Source: Hyphomonadaceae bacterium (lineage in GTDB: Bacteria; Pseudomonadota; Alphaproteobacteria; Caulobacterales; Hyphomonadaceae). Taken from it: 64,000 nt of DNA. The stretch spans positions 1 through 64,000 of the forward strand of contig JAOATF010000008.1 in NCBI GenBank assembly GCA_030158285.1, written 5' to 3'. This document shows positions 42,506 through 51,524 of the stretch, in pieces. Position numbers and translations under genes: made by a program. Position 1 is the first letter of the stretch. Every line of letters begins with the position of its first letter. A model generated the notes under the pieces. That model was not told where the DNA came from, made no database searches, and saw only the letters and a list, made by a program, of their open reading frames with translations.

Positions 42506-43927
42506 ATCGCAGAACAAGCGCCGTCACTGAGCACCAAGCTGTCCTACGGCTTGGGCTCGGCCGCATTTGGCATCAAGGATGCCGGGCTGCAGATCTTCCT
42601 GCTGATGTTCTACACGCAGATCCTTGGCGTGGAGCCGAAGTGGGTCAGTCTGGCGCTCATGCTGGCGCTGGTGATCGACGCGTTCCTTGATCCCATCGTC
42701 GGTTACTGGTCGGACAATTTCCGCTCGAAATGGGGGCGGCGGCATCCGTTCATGTATGCGTCCGCCATTCCCGTGGCGGCGTCCTACATGCTGCTCTGGA
42801 TGCCCCCAGCGGAGTGGGATTCGAGCGCGCTGTTCTGGTACTTGCTGGTCATGGCCGTGCTGACCCGCTCGGCGCTCACCTTTTTCGAGACGCCGAATGC
42901 CGCGCTGGGTCCAGAGCTGACGCGGGACTATGTGCAGCGCTCATCCCTGTCGTCGTGGCGCAGCTTCTTCGGCTGGACGGGCGGCAACGCCATGACCGTC
43001 ATGATGTTCTTCTTCGTCTTCAATGCCTACGCCACGCCGGAGATTCCCAACGGCCAGTTCAACCGCGATGCCTATGCCGTCTATGGCTGGGCGTCCGCCA
43101 TCGTGATGCTGGTCGCCATCGTGGTGTCGTCGCTGGGCACGCACCGGCAGATCGCCAAGCTGGTCGCGCCTGAGAAGCGCAAGATTTCGCTCGGCGGCGT
43201 GTTTCGCGAGATGTTCGAGACGCTGGCGAACAAATCGATGGGCGCGATCTTCCTCACCGCCATCATCGCCAACACGACGCTGGGCATGGGGCAAGCCCTG
43301 TCGGCCTACATGTCGACCTTCTTCTGGAAGCTGCGGCCCGAGCAGATCGGCATCATCACGCTGTTGATCTTCGTCTCTGCGGCCCTCGGCGCCGCGCTCG
43401 CGACGCCATTGACCCGGCGCTGGGGCAAGAAGAAGGCGCTGATCATCGTCGGCATCATCGGCCTGACGCTGTCGCCCATCGCGGTCCTGCTGCGCCTCAA
43501 CGGCGTGCTGATCCCGGGAACGGACGTGGCCTTCTGGGCCGTGCTGGTGCAGGGGCAGGTGGATGTAGTCCTGCTGGTCTGCCAGCAGGTGCTGCTGGTC
43601 TCGATGATCTCCGACCTTGTCGAGCAGGCGCAGGTGAAGACCGGCCGCCGCTCCGAAGGCGTGTTCTTCGCGGCAAACACATTCGTCATGAAGGTAACAG
43701 CCGGCGTGGGCGTTATGGCGGCAGGCCTCATGCTGACGCTGGCGCAGTTCCCGGAAGGCGTTTCCCCCGACCAGGCGCCGGACAGCGCGCTGGTGACGCT
43801 CGGCTGGTGGTTCATGCCGGCGGTCACCATCCTGCGCATCCTGATGGTGCTGGCGATCCTGCCTTACGCCGTGAGCCGCGAGTCGCACGAGGCGAACCTC
43901 CGCAAGCTAGGCGGTGACGCCAGCTAG
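42506..43927 (+). CDS. MFS sugar:cation symporter (GPH family), apparent ATC start
   Basis: The 473-residue product has 12 membrane helices of the glycoside-pentoside-hexuronide symporter type: LSYGLGSAAFGIKDAGLQIFLLMFYTQILGV, DPIVGYWSDNFRSKWGRRHPFM and GMGQALSAYMSTFFW. The frame opens after a stop at 42473. The only position with a good ribosome site (GGGAGG, 5 nt upstream) is an ATC at 42506; TTG 42551 would cut off the start of helix 1. The substrate could be a disaccharide or uronic acid; none of its usual glycosidase partners is nearby. Confidence 0.85.
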   Translation: MAEQAPSLSTKLSYGLGSAAFGIKDAGLQIFLLMFYTQILGVEPKWVSLALMLALVIDAFLDPIVGYWSDNFRSKWGRRHPFMYASAIPVAASYMLLWMPPAEWDSSALFWYLLVMAVLTRSALTFFETPNAALGPELTRDYVQRSSLSSWRSFFGWTGGNAMTVMMFFFVFNAYATPEIPNGQFNRDAYAVYGWASAIVMLVAIVVSSLGTHRQIAKLVAPEKRKISLGGVFREMFETLANKSMGAIFLTAIIANTTLGMGQALSAYMSTFFWKLRPEQIGIITLLIFVSAALGAALATPLTRRWGKKKALIIVGIIGLTLSPIAVLLRLNGVLIPGTDVAFWAVLVQGQVDVVLLVCQQVLLVSMISDLVEQAQVKTGRRSEGVFFAANTFVMKVTAGVGVMAAGLMLTLAQFPEGVSPDQAPDSALVTLGWWFMPAVTILRILMVLAILPYAVSRESHEANLRKLGGDAS

Positions 43928-44427
43928 TCGCGGCGCATGAAGACGCGCGTAGACAGATTGAGGAACGCGGCCTGTGCCGCCTCCAGCTCGCTCATCCACG
44001 GCAGGTAGTCAGCGCGATCCACATCGACGAAACCCTGCTTGCGATAGAAGGGCGCGTTCCACGGCGGATCGCGGAAGGTGGAGAGGTAGGTCGCCTTCGC
44101 GCCATCCTCCCGCGCGCGCGTCACAAACGCCTGCACCAGAAGGGCTCCAATGCCGCGCTGATGGAATGCCGGATCGACGTCGAGTTCGCGCAGGTAGGCG
44201 ACATCATCGTGCAGTTCGCCAATGATGAAGCCAGCAATGCGCGCGTCAGTCTCGGCGACGATCGAAATGCCGGTCTCGATACAGGCGATGTGATCGTGCA
44301 GCGGCATCACCGACATGGCGTCCACGTTGATCAGCCCGGTATCCCGGAAAATCTCCGCGGCCTTGCGCTCGATGTCCTGCAGCCGGAAGATATCGGCGGC
44401 CGTTGCGTTGCGCAGTGTAACCGTCAC
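43924..44427 (-). CDS. GNAT family N-acetyltransferase
   Basis: The 167-residue acetyltransferase has TVTLRNATAADIFRLQDIERKAAEIFR, the acetyl-CoA motif VDPAFHQRGIGALLVQAF and a C-terminal FYRKQGFVDV. It is coupled to the upstream flavoprotein gene by a 4-bp overlap and ends in overlapping stop codons (ctag) with the convergent symporter gene. Confidence 0.88.
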   Translation of the reverse strand: MTVTLRNATAADIFRLQDIERKAAEIFRDTGLINVDAMSVMPLHDHIACIETGISIVAETDARIAGFIIGELHDDVAYLRELDVDPAFHQRGIGALLVQAFVTRAREDGAKATYLSTFRDPPWNAPFYRKQGFVDVDRADYLPWMSELEAAQAAFLNLSTRVFMRRD

Positions 44428-45752
44428 GAGGCCATCGACCCCTGCAGCGCGGTGAAGAACTTGATGCCCATCTGCCCTTCGCGCAGCGCGTCGGCCGACG
44501 CGATCATGTGGACCAGCTTGTAGCGCAGGACGCGGAACTCCACGTCGTCATCGGCCAGCTTGCGCAGCGTTGCGGCAATCGCGCGGCTCATGGCGAAGTT
44601 GGCCGGACGCTCGCCCTCGGTCTGCGGGTAGACGTAGTCCGAATTGATCGAGAGGCTCCACGCGCGGCCGGAAATCTCGCCCGCCGCGCGGAAGTAATCG
44701 GCGGCGATGCCATCAAGCCCCACGGACTCCACGGCGCGATTGGCCAGCATCGTTTCCAGCGCATCCGCCTCGCACGCGGCCACGGTCATGCCCTGGCCGT
44801 AGGTCGGGTTCACGCTGCTCATGGCGTCGCCGATCACCAGCAGGCCATCCGGCCATTTCTTGGCGTCCCAGAGCAGGTGGCGCGTGGCGGTCGGCTTGCG
44901 GAACGTCTTTAGGTCGCCCACCACCTCAGCATCCTTGATGCGCTCATAGACGTCCTGCGCGACAAGGCCCTTGGCGAAGTCCTTGAAAGCGGCCGGATCG
45001 CGCGGCGGCACATCGCCCCCACGGCGGCCAAGCGACAGGATCCACTGCCCATCCTCGATCGGCAGCAGCAACCCGAAAATATTCTCCGGCGGGGAGGGCA
45101 GGATGAAGACGCCCGTCTCCTCGCTGCGATACTTCTCCGGGCGGCGGAAACGCGCGGTGGTGTAGGCGACGTTGATGCGGATTTCCTCGGTCGGGAATTC
45201 GGCATGGCCATCGTCGGCCAGCTGTTTCAGCAGCGGCGTGGTGAGGCCTGTTGAGTCAACCACGAGATCGGCCGTGACTGTCGATCCATCCTCCAGTTCG
45301 ACGCCGGTGCAGCGTCCATCCGCGACAGCAAAGCGGCGGATCGGCGTTTCGCCCTGCAGTTTCACATTCGCCAGCGCCGCCACGCGCTTGCGCAGCACGC
45401 CCTCATAGGCCGGGCGCGACAGGCTGGTGACGGCGAAGCCCGCATCGCAATCGTCCATCCAGCCGCCGAAATCATAGACCCGGATGTCGCGGCCCACCGT
45501 CATCGACACGGCGCCCGCCTTGCCGAAATCGTCTGTGATCCCCGGCAGCAGCCTTTCCAGCGCCAGCTCGCCCGCCTTCAGCAGCTGGTGCGTGTGCACG
45601 CCCTGGCCGACGCCGAGGCGCGGCGCGATCCCATCCGGCAGGGTATCGCGATCGATCACCAGCACCTCAGTGAAGTGTGGGGCGAGCGCGGCGGCTGCCG
45701 CAAGGCCGCCAATTCCGGCGCCGGCGACGATGGCCCTGTTGCCCAGCTTCAT
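44424..45752 (-). CDS. FAD-dependent monooxygenase-like oxidoreductase
   Basis: The 442-residue flavoprotein has the N-terminal dinucleotide site AIVAGAGIGGLAAAAALA, a VDSTG motif and the GD motif LLVIGDAMSSVNPTYGQGMTVA. The family includes geranylgeranyl-reductase-like and aromatic-ring hydroxylase-like enzymes; substrate unknown. The start at 45752 is supported by GAGGG and by beginning directly at the FAD motif. Confidence 0.85.
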   Translation of the reverse strand: MKLGNRAIVAGAGIGGLAAAAALAPHFTEVLVIDRDTLPDGIAPRLGVGQGVHTHQLLKAGELALERLLPGITDDFGKAGAVSMTVGRDIRVYDFGGWMDDCDAGFAVTSLSRPAYEGVLRKRVAALANVKLQGETPIRRFAVADGRCTGVELEDGSTVTADLVVDSTGLTTPLLKQLADDGHAEFPTEEIRINVAYTTARFRRPEKYRSEETGVFILPSPPENIFGLLLPIEDGQWILSLGRRGGDVPPRDPAAFKDFAKGLVAQDVYERIKDAEVVGDLKTFRKPTATRHLLWDAKKWPDGLLVIGDAMSSVNPTYGQGMTVAACEADALETMLANRAVESVGLDGIAADYFRAAGEISGRAWSLSINSDYVYPQTEGERPANFAMSRAIAATLRKLADDDVEFRVLRYKLVHMIASADALREGQMGIKFFTALQGSMAS

Positions 45753-45978
45753 GTGTGCCCTCGTTGGTCGCTGACCGGTCTCTGGTTGTGCCGGGTATGC
45801 GTGCCGTTGGTTTACCGGCGGTATCTTTACCGACAGCGCCCCGCGCGCAAGCCGGGCGAGCGCTGTTGGACAGGCCATCCGCCCGCTGATTTCATGTGGA
45901 TTTCCACAGCCCTTGCTGTACGTTCCCCGCGGGGCCGGAATCGACCGGACAGACAACTTATTCGTGGGGCTGTCGAGA

Positions 45979-46542
45979 ATGCTGCCGATCTACATCGCAC
46001 TGGGCGTCGTTGCGGTCCTCATCCTGGGCGCAATCCTGATCTACAACGGTCTCGTCGCGAAGCGGCAGACCGCCAACGAGGCCTTCTCCGGCATCGACAT
46101 CCAGCTGAAGCTGCGGCGCGAGCTGATCCCAAACCTGGTCGAGACGGTGAAGGGCTACGCGGCGCACGAGAAGTCGACGCTGGATGCGGTGATCGCTGCG
46201 CGCAACGCGGCAGCTTCGGCGCAGGGCCCGGCCGCCATGGGCGCGGCTGAAGGCGTGCTGGGCCAGTCGCTCGGCAAGCTGTTCGCACTGGCCGAGAACT
46301 ATCCGGACCTGAAAGCCAACAGCAACTTCCTGCAACTGCAGACCGAGCTCTCCTCGATCGAGGACAAGGTTGCGGCCTCGCGCCGGTTCTACAATTCGGC
46401 GGTCAATGACCTCAACACCGCGATCGAGCAGTTCCCGGCGTCGATGATTGCCGGCGCGACCGGCTTCACCAAGCGCGAGATGTTCGATGTGGGCGAGACC
46501 GAGCGTGCGTCGCTCAACGTCGCGCCGACGGTGAAGTTCTAG
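45979..46542 (+). CDS. LemA family protein
   Basis: The 187-residue product has an N-terminal membrane helix (IYIALGVVAVLILGAILIYN) and the LemA four-helix domain: RRELIPNLVETVKGYAAHEK, LQTELSSIEDKVAASRRFYN and a C-terminal KREMFDVGETERASLNVAPTVKF. LemA proteins are membrane-associated with unclear function, often linked to TPM-domain proteins, which are absent here. Confidence 0.93.
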   Translation: MLPIYIALGVVAVLILGAILIYNGLVAKRQTANEAFSGIDIQLKLRRELIPNLVETVKGYAAHEKSTLDAVIAARNAAASAQGPAAMGAAEGVLGQSLGKLFALAENYPDLKANSNFLQLQTELSSIEDKVAASRRFYNSAVNDLNTAIEQFPASMIAGATGFTKREMFDVGETERASLNVAPTVKF

Positions 46543-46549
46543 GTCTGGC

Positions 46550-47011
46550 ATGAGCGTCGTCGTCCGTCCTTTCGCGCCGGGCGACGAAGCTGCTTTCCGC
46601 GACATCAATCTCGAATGGATCGAGCGCTACTTCGCGGTCGAGCCAAAGGACCGCGAGGTTCTCGATAATCCCCACAAGTACATCCTCGACCCCGGCGGCG
46701 CGATCCTGCTGGCGGTCGAGGGCGTGCATGTCCTCGGCGTCGTCTCGCTGATCGTGATCGGCAATAGCGCGGTGGAACTCGCCAAGATGGGCGTGAAGCC
46801 CGAAGCGCAGGGCAAGGGCGCGGGAAAGATGCTGGTCGCGGCGGCCATCGCTGGGGCGCGGGCGATGGGCATGAGCCGCGTCTATATCGAGACGAACTCC
46901 AAGCTGGGCCCGGCGCTGAAACTCTACCGCGATGCCGGGTTCCAGCCCCTGAAAACCACTGTTCCATCGCCATATGCACGAGCGGATGTGCAGCTGCAAC
47001 TTTGGCTCTAG
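46550..47011 (+). CDS. GNAT family N-acetyltransferase
   Basis: The 153-residue acetyltransferase has VVVRPFAPGDEAAFRDINLEWI, the acetyl-CoA motif VKPEAQGKGAGKMLV and C-terminal ALKLYRDAGFQPL. It lies 7 nt after lemA and may be co-transcribed with it. Confidence 0.88.
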   Translation: MSVVVRPFAPGDEAAFRDINLEWIERYFAVEPKDREVLDNPHKYILDPGGAILLAVEGVHVLGVVSLIVIGNSAVELAKMGVKPEAQGKGAGKMLVAAAIAGARAMGMSRVYIETNSKLGPALKLYRDAGFQPLKTTVPSPYARADVQLQLWL

Positions 47012-47179
47012 ATCAGCTTCCGCAACGATTTCCGGCTGTTGCGAGCACCAAACATTTTTTGCGAGAAGCGCGGAACCGCCTGCCGGGTTTGCCGTTCTGT
47101 GTTCATGCGGGCCATGCTGAGCGGCCGCCCCCGCCGCGAAGCAAGCTTATGCTCTCCTGCCCACACAGGAGCAAAATAT

Positions 47180-47210
47180 CGAGGCGCCACATTTGCCCTG
47201 TGGCGCCTCG
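47180..47210. terminator. Bidirectional terminator
   Basis: A perfect 12-bp inverted repeat (47180-47191 and 47199-47210) with a 7-nt loop. A tttt run follows on the plus strand and an AT-rich attttgc run on the minus strand. It lies between the convergent GNAT and bpt genes. The rest of 47012-47244 holds no gene. Confidence 0.75.
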
Positions 47211-47244
47211 ACGCTTTTCAGCGCCTGCTTTTCAAAAATTTGGA

Positions 47245-48021
47245 TCAGATCTCTTCGTCACGCAGCGGGCGCCACTCTTCGCCGTCGAACACTTCAAGCG
47301 GCGTGAAGTCTGCCTTGTAGCCCATCTTGTCCGAGCCACGCACCCAGTAGCCGAGATAGACGTAGGGCAGGTCCAGTTCCATCGCGAGGCGGACGTGGTC
47401 GAGCACCATGAACGAGCCAATGCTGCGCGCAGCAAGTTCCGGGCGATAGAACGAGTACACCATCGACAGGCCATCGCGCAGCACGTCGGTCAGCGCCGTC
47501 GCTTGCAGCGCGCCATCGTCGGTGACGCCGGGCTCAAGGCGGTTGCGGTATTCGAACACGGCGGTGCGCACAGGGCTCGCGTCGACCATGCCGGCATAGT
47601 CGCGGATTTCCATGTCCGTCATTCCGCCGCCGGGATGGCGATCCTCGAGATATCGCTTGAGCAGGCGGAACTGTTCGCGCGTGGCGCGGGCAGGGGTGGC
47701 TTCGCGCTCCAGCACGGCGTTGCGGGCCAGCACGCGGCGCCACCGGCGCGACATCTCGAACTTCGCAACGTCAATCCGCACAGACCGGCACGCGCCGCAC
47801 GCCTTGCAGGCGGGGCGGTAAGCAATCGTCTGCGAGCGGCGAAACCCGGAACGGGTAAGGCTGTCATTGAGGTTGACCGCACCCTCAACCGCCAGATTGG
47901 CGAACACTTTCCGCTCCATACGGCCCGGAAGGTAAGGGCACGGCTGGGGGGAAGTGAGGTAGAACTTCATCCGCCGGACGAAGTCCGCCGGGATGATTTC
48001 CTTGGTGTCGGTCTCTTTCAT
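47245..48021 (-). CDS. bpt: Aspartate/glutamate leucyltransferase (Bpt, N-end rule)
   Basis: The 258-residue product matches the bacterial ATE-like leucyltransferases that attach leucine to N-terminal Asp or Glu, marking proteins for ClpS/ClpAP. Features are the N-terminal cysteine region CPYLPGRMERKVF, YRPACKACGACRSVRIDV and the C-terminal YSFYRPELAARSIGSFMVLDHV and YVYLGYWVRGSDKMGYKADF. Length is normal. Confidence 0.92.
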   Translation of the reverse strand: MKETDTKEIIPADFVRRMKFYLTSPQPCPYLPGRMERKVFANLAVEGAVNLNDSLTRSGFRRSQTIAYRPACKACGACRSVRIDVAKFEMSRRWRRVLARNAVLEREATPARATREQFRLLKRYLEDRHPGGGMTDMEIRDYAGMVDASPVRTAVFEYRNRLEPGVTDDGALQATALTDVLRDGLSMVYSFYRPELAARSIGSFMVLDHVRLAMELDLPYVYLGYWVRGSDKMGYKADFTPLEVFDGEEWRPLRDEEI

Positions 48022-48075
48022 CGCGAGTCGACCTTAGCTGTCGCCGCGACGCCGGGGAAGGGGCGGACGCTGCGG

Positions 48076-48966
48076 CTAGAGGGCGTGGTCCGAGGGCATC
48101 ACCGGGGCCTCGCGCAGCAGCACTATGCTGATGCGGCGGTTGGCCGGAAGGTCCGGATCGTCGGGGTAAAGCGGCTCGCGGTCGCCTTTTCCGGCCACCT
48201 GATAGATGCGATCGCCCTCAACGCCCGACTTTTCGAGGATGCGGCGCGCCGCATTGGCCCGGTCGGCCGACAGGTCCCAGTTGGAATAGCCGGGACGGCC
48301 CGGGGCCGTGGTGTCCGTGTGGCCCGAAACGCTGATCCGGTTCGGCAGCTGTTCGACGACCTTGGCGACGGTCTCCAGCAGGTGCTGTGTGCGCGGCAGC
48401 GGCTCGGCTGACGAGCCGGAGAACATGGCGCGACCTTCCTGGTCGACCAGCTGGATGTTCAGGCCCTCGGGCGTCTGTTCGATGATCAGGTTGCGCGACA
48501 GCTCGGCATAGTCCGGCAGGTCCTGCAGCGCCTGGCGCAGGGAGGCCTCGGCGGAGGCGAACTGGGCGTTCTCGCGGTTGGCCATGGCCTGCGCGAGCGC
48601 GTCTTCGGTCGGCTCTTTCGTCTTGGCGCCTTCGCCGCCGCCCTTGGCGCGCTGGGAGGCCTCGGCGGATTCCTCGTCAATCTTGCGGTTGGAGCCGGAG
48701 GCGCGCGCGCCATCTTCCTGGAACGCCGTACCGCCCAGAAGGCCGTCGGACCCCTGCGACGAGCGCGAGACGCTGGCGGGGGCGAAATAGTCGGCGATGC
48801 CGCGTTTCTGCTCGGGGGAGGTGGTATTGATCAGCCACATCAGCAGGAAGAAGGCCATCATGGCGGTCACAAAGTCGGCGTAGGCGACTTTCCAGGCGCC
48901 ACCATGGTGGCCGCCGCCAATCACCTTCTTCACTTTCTTGATGACGACTGGCTTATTGCCACTCAT
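48076..48966 (-). CDS. MotB-like flagellar stator protein (orphan)
   Basis: The 296-residue product has the MotB plug and membrane helix (GAWKVAYADFVTAMMAFFLLMWLI) with the proton-relay aspartate Asp31, a long low-complexity linker, and a C-terminal OmpA-like peptidoglycan-binding domain (ISVSGHTDTTAPGRPGYSNWDLSADRANAARRIL). No motA or flagellar gene is adjacent. It may pair with a MotA encoded elsewhere, as in Caulobacter, where motA and motB are unlinked. Confidence 0.9.
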   Translation of the reverse strand: MSGNKPVVIKKVKKVIGGGHHGGAWKVAYADFVTAMMAFFLLMWLINTTSPEQKRGIADYFAPASVSRSSQGSDGLLGGTAFQEDGARASGSNRKIDEESAEASQRAKGGGEGAKTKEPTEDALAQAMANRENAQFASAEASLRQALQDLPDYAELSRNLIIEQTPEGLNIQLVDQEGRAMFSGSSAEPLPRTQHLLETVAKVVEQLPNRISVSGHTDTTAPGRPGYSNWDLSADRANAARRILEKSGVEGDRIYQVAGKGDREPLYPDDPDLPANRRISIVLLREAPVMPSDHAL

Positions 48967-49030
48967 GGCGAAATTCTTCCCGGGGTATTAACTCCCGGTT
49001 CTACAACGATCTTCTTAAGGCCACGTGCAC

Positions 49031-49555
49031 ATGAGCGGCTCTGACGCCCCCTCCGGCTTCGATCCTCCCCCCTTTGATGCGGGCGATTATCGCCGCGCCC
49101 TCGGCGGGTTTGGCACCGGTGTGGCGCTGGTAGCGGCCCATGACGCCAATGGCGTCGCCCACGGGATGATCATCAATTCCCTGACGTCCGTGTCGCTCCA
49201 CCCGCCGATCATGCTGTGGTGCCTCGCCAACGCCAGCGCTGCTTTCAGTGTGTTCACGCAGGCGACGGCCTTTTCTCTCAATATCCTGCGCTCGGACGAT
49301 CACAGCGTTGCGCAGCAATTCTCCCGCCGCGGCGGTGACCGGATTATCCCGCCGGACCAGTTCTGCACGATGGACACAGGCGCGCCCGTGCTGTCCTCTG
49401 CGCTGGCCAGCCTCGATTGCCGGATGCGCCTGCGGCAACCCATGGGCGACCACGAGGTTATCTATGGCGACGTGATCGCCTACCGCGCCGATCCCGGCGT
49501 CGATGCGCTGGGGTTCTTCAGGGGAAGGTTCGTCACCCTCAGGTCGGAGGACTAG
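49031..49555 (+). CDS. Flavin reductase family protein
   Basis: The 174-residue FMN-binding split-barrel protein has YRRALGGFGTGVALVAAHDANG, GMIINSLTSVSLHPPIMLWCLA and FSLNILRSDD, the pattern of flavin reductases that supply reduced flavin to monooxygenases. The start ATG 49031 is preceded by AAGG. The gap to divergent motB is 64 bp. Confidence 0.9.
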   Translation: MSGSDAPSGFDPPPFDAGDYRRALGGFGTGVALVAAHDANGVAHGMIINSLTSVSLHPPIMLWCLANASAAFSVFTQATAFSLNILRSDDHSVAQQFSRRGGDRIIPPDQFCTMDTGAPVLSSALASLDCRMRLRQPMGDHEVIYGDVIAYRADPGVDALGFFRGRFVTLRSED

Positions 49556-49558
49556 CTC

Positions 49559-50113
49559 GTGGCCGCGCTTACCGCCTTCATCTCGCTCAGCCTCGATGGC
49601 TGCTATGCGGACGCCAACAACGACATGAGCTGGGCCCACACGCAGGACGCCGAGCAGGCCGAATTCACCGCCGGCAACGCCAAGGGCGGCGGGCGTCTGG
49701 TGTTCGGCCGCGTCACCTACGCGATGATGAAGCCGTTCTGGACCAGCCCGCAGGCCGCCCAGATGATGCCCGACGTGGCCGCCGGCATGAACGACATGCC
49801 CAAGACCGTCTTCTCCCGCAGCCTCGCATCCTCCGACTGGCGCAACACGCGCATCGCGACCGAGGATTTCGTCTCCGAGCTGGAAACCATCCGCGCTGGT
49901 GACCTCGACGCCTCCATCCTCGGCAGCGGTAGCATCGTGGCGCAGGCGGCCACCGCCGGCCTGCTGGACGAGCTGCAGGTGATGCTGGTCCCCGTCACGC
50001 TCGGCGGCGGCAAGCGCCTGTTCGACGGCATCCCCCGGGCCCTCAGCTGGAAACGCGAGGACGTCCGCCAGTTCAGCAATGGCAACCTCTTCATCCGCTA
50101 TCGGCCCCGCTGA
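49559..50113 (+). CDS. Dihydrofolate reductase / RibD C-terminal family protein
   Basis: The 184-residue product has the DHFR-like fold of the RibD C-terminal family: FISLSLDGCYADANNDMSW, LVFGRVTYAMMKPFW, ILGSGSIVAQAATAGLLDELQVMLVPVTLGGGKRLFDG. Members reduce small substrates with NADPH; the substrate is unknown. GTG start, 3 nt after the flavin reductase gene. Confidence 0.87.
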   Translation: MAALTAFISLSLDGCYADANNDMSWAHTQDAEQAEFTAGNAKGGGRLVFGRVTYAMMKPFWTSPQAAQMMPDVAAGMNDMPKTVFSRSLASSDWRNTRIATEDFVSELETIRAGDLDASILGSGSIVAQAATAGLLDELQVMLVPVTLGGGKRLFDGIPRALSWKREDVRQFSNGNLFIRYRPR

Positions 50114-50157
50114 TCCTGCGCTAGAAGGCGCGCAATCTGATCTGGCGGATGGTTCCG

Positions 50158-51018
50158 ATGGCGACCTGCACATTCCTCGGCCTTGGCGTGATGGGCGGCC
50201 CGATGGCGCGCCATCTCGCGCAGAAGGGCCACGACGTCACCGTGTGGAACCGCACCGGCGAGAAAGCCGACGCATGGCTGGCAAAAGTCGGCGCAGGCCG
50301 CACCGCCGCCAGCCCCGCCGAAGCCATCACCGGCGCCGAGTTCATCTTCATGTGCCTCGCTGATGATCCCGATGTGGACGCCGTCTTCGCCGCCTTCGCG
50401 CCAGCGTTGAAAGCCGGGCAGGTGATCGCCGACCACACCACTGGCTCGGCCGGCCTCGCCCGCAAGCTCGCACAGGGCGCCAAGGCCAAGGGCGCGGAAT
50501 TCGTCGATGCGCCTGTCTCCGGCGGCCAGATGGGCGCGGAGAACGGCCAGCTCACCGTGATGTGCGGCGGCGATCCCGCCACCTTCGCCAGGGTCGAGCC
50601 GGTAATGCGCGCCTTCTCGAAGCAGATCACGCTGATCGGCGATGTCGGCGCGGGGCAGCTCGCCAAGTCCGTCAATCAGATCTGTATAGCCGGCGTGGTG
50701 CAGGGCGTGGCCGAAGGCCTGCATTTCGCCCGCAAGAACGGCCTCGACGAAGCCAAAGTGATCGAAGCCATCTCCGCCGGCGCCGCGCAAAGCTGGCAGA
50801 TGCAGAACCGCTGGAAGACCATGGTCGATGGCAAGTTCGATTTCGGCTTCGCGGTCGACTGGATGCGCAAGGACCTGCGCATCGCCCTCGACGCCGCCCG
50901 CGCTGCCGGCGCCTCCACCCCGCTGACGGCGCTGGTCGACCAGTTCTATGCCGACGTGCAGGCGGAAGGTCATGGCCGCTGGGACACGTCCAGCCTTATC
51001 TCGCGTCTCAACAAGTAA
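50158..51018 (+). CDS. NAD(P)-dependent beta-hydroxyacid dehydrogenase
   Basis: The 286-residue product belongs to the 3-hydroxyisobutyrate/tartronate semialdehyde reductase family: FLGLGVMGGPMARHLAQKGH, DAPVSGGQMGAENGQLTVMCGG, GQLAKSVNQICIAGVVQGVAEG with the catalytic lysine, and KDLRIALDAARAAG. The start at 50158 gives the normal N-terminus; ATG 50149 is an alternative. Confidence 0.9.
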   Translation: MATCTFLGLGVMGGPMARHLAQKGHDVTVWNRTGEKADAWLAKVGAGRTAASPAEAITGAEFIFMCLADDPDVDAVFAAFAPALKAGQVIADHTTGSAGLARKLAQGAKAKGAEFVDAPVSGGQMGAENGQLTVMCGGDPATFARVEPVMRAFSKQITLIGDVGAGQLAKSVNQICIAGVVQGVAEGLHFARKNGLDEAKVIEAISAGAAQSWQMQNRWKTMVDGKFDFGFAVDWMRKDLRIALDAARAAGASTPLTALVDQFYADVQAEGHGRWDTSSLISRLNK

Positions 51019-51021
51019 GCC

Positions 51022-51435
51022 ATGCCCAAGGTCTTCCTGCATAATTTCGAACACGAGCTGGAAGAGAAGTTCGTCACCGCCGGCGGCCCCGGCGGACAGA
51101 ACGTCAACAAGGTGGCGACGGCGGTGCAGATCCGCTGGAACGTCAAGAAGAGCAGCGCCTTCGACGACGAACAGAAATGGATGATCCGCCGCGCGCTGGG
51201 CAATCGCATCAATGACGAAGGCGAGCTGGTTCTCTTCATCCAGACCCACCGCAGCCAGGCCCGCAACCGCGAGGAGGCGCGCGAGCGCCTTGTCGAGCTG
51301 CTGGAGAAGTCTCTGGTAAAGCCGAAGAAGCGCGTCGCCACCAAGCCGAGCAAGGCCCAGAAGCAACGCCGCCTCGAAGGCAAGGCGCATCGCTCCGAAA
51401 CCAAGAAGAACCGCGGCAAGATCGGGGGCGAGTAG
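51022..51435 (+). CDS. arfB: Alternative ribosome-rescue factor ArfB
   Basis: The 137-residue product has the release-factor GGQ motif in FVTAGGPGGQNVNKVATAVQIRW and a long basic C-terminal tail (KKRVATKPSKAQKQRRLEGK) that enters the mRNA channel. It hydrolyses peptidyl-tRNA on stalled ribosomes. It starts 3 nt after the dehydrogenase stop. Confidence 0.94.
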   Translation: MPKVFLHNFEHELEEKFVTAGGPGGQNVNKVATAVQIRWNVKKSSAFDDEQKWMIRRALGNRINDEGELVLFIQTHRSQARNREEARERLVELLEKSLVKPKKRVATKPSKAQKQRRLEGKAHRSETKKNRGKIGGE

Positions 51436-51524
51436 CGGGTCACCCCGCAAATCCCCGGGCTTCCCCCGAAAGATGAATCCCGACGCCCAAACTACAACCT
51501 ATGGTTGCAAGTGGGGAGGATGGA

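Noticed and set aside
42551..43927. TTG at 42551 as start of the symporter gene
   Set aside because: It removes conserved N-terminal residues and has no ribosome site, whereas GGGAGG precedes the in-frame ATC at 42506.
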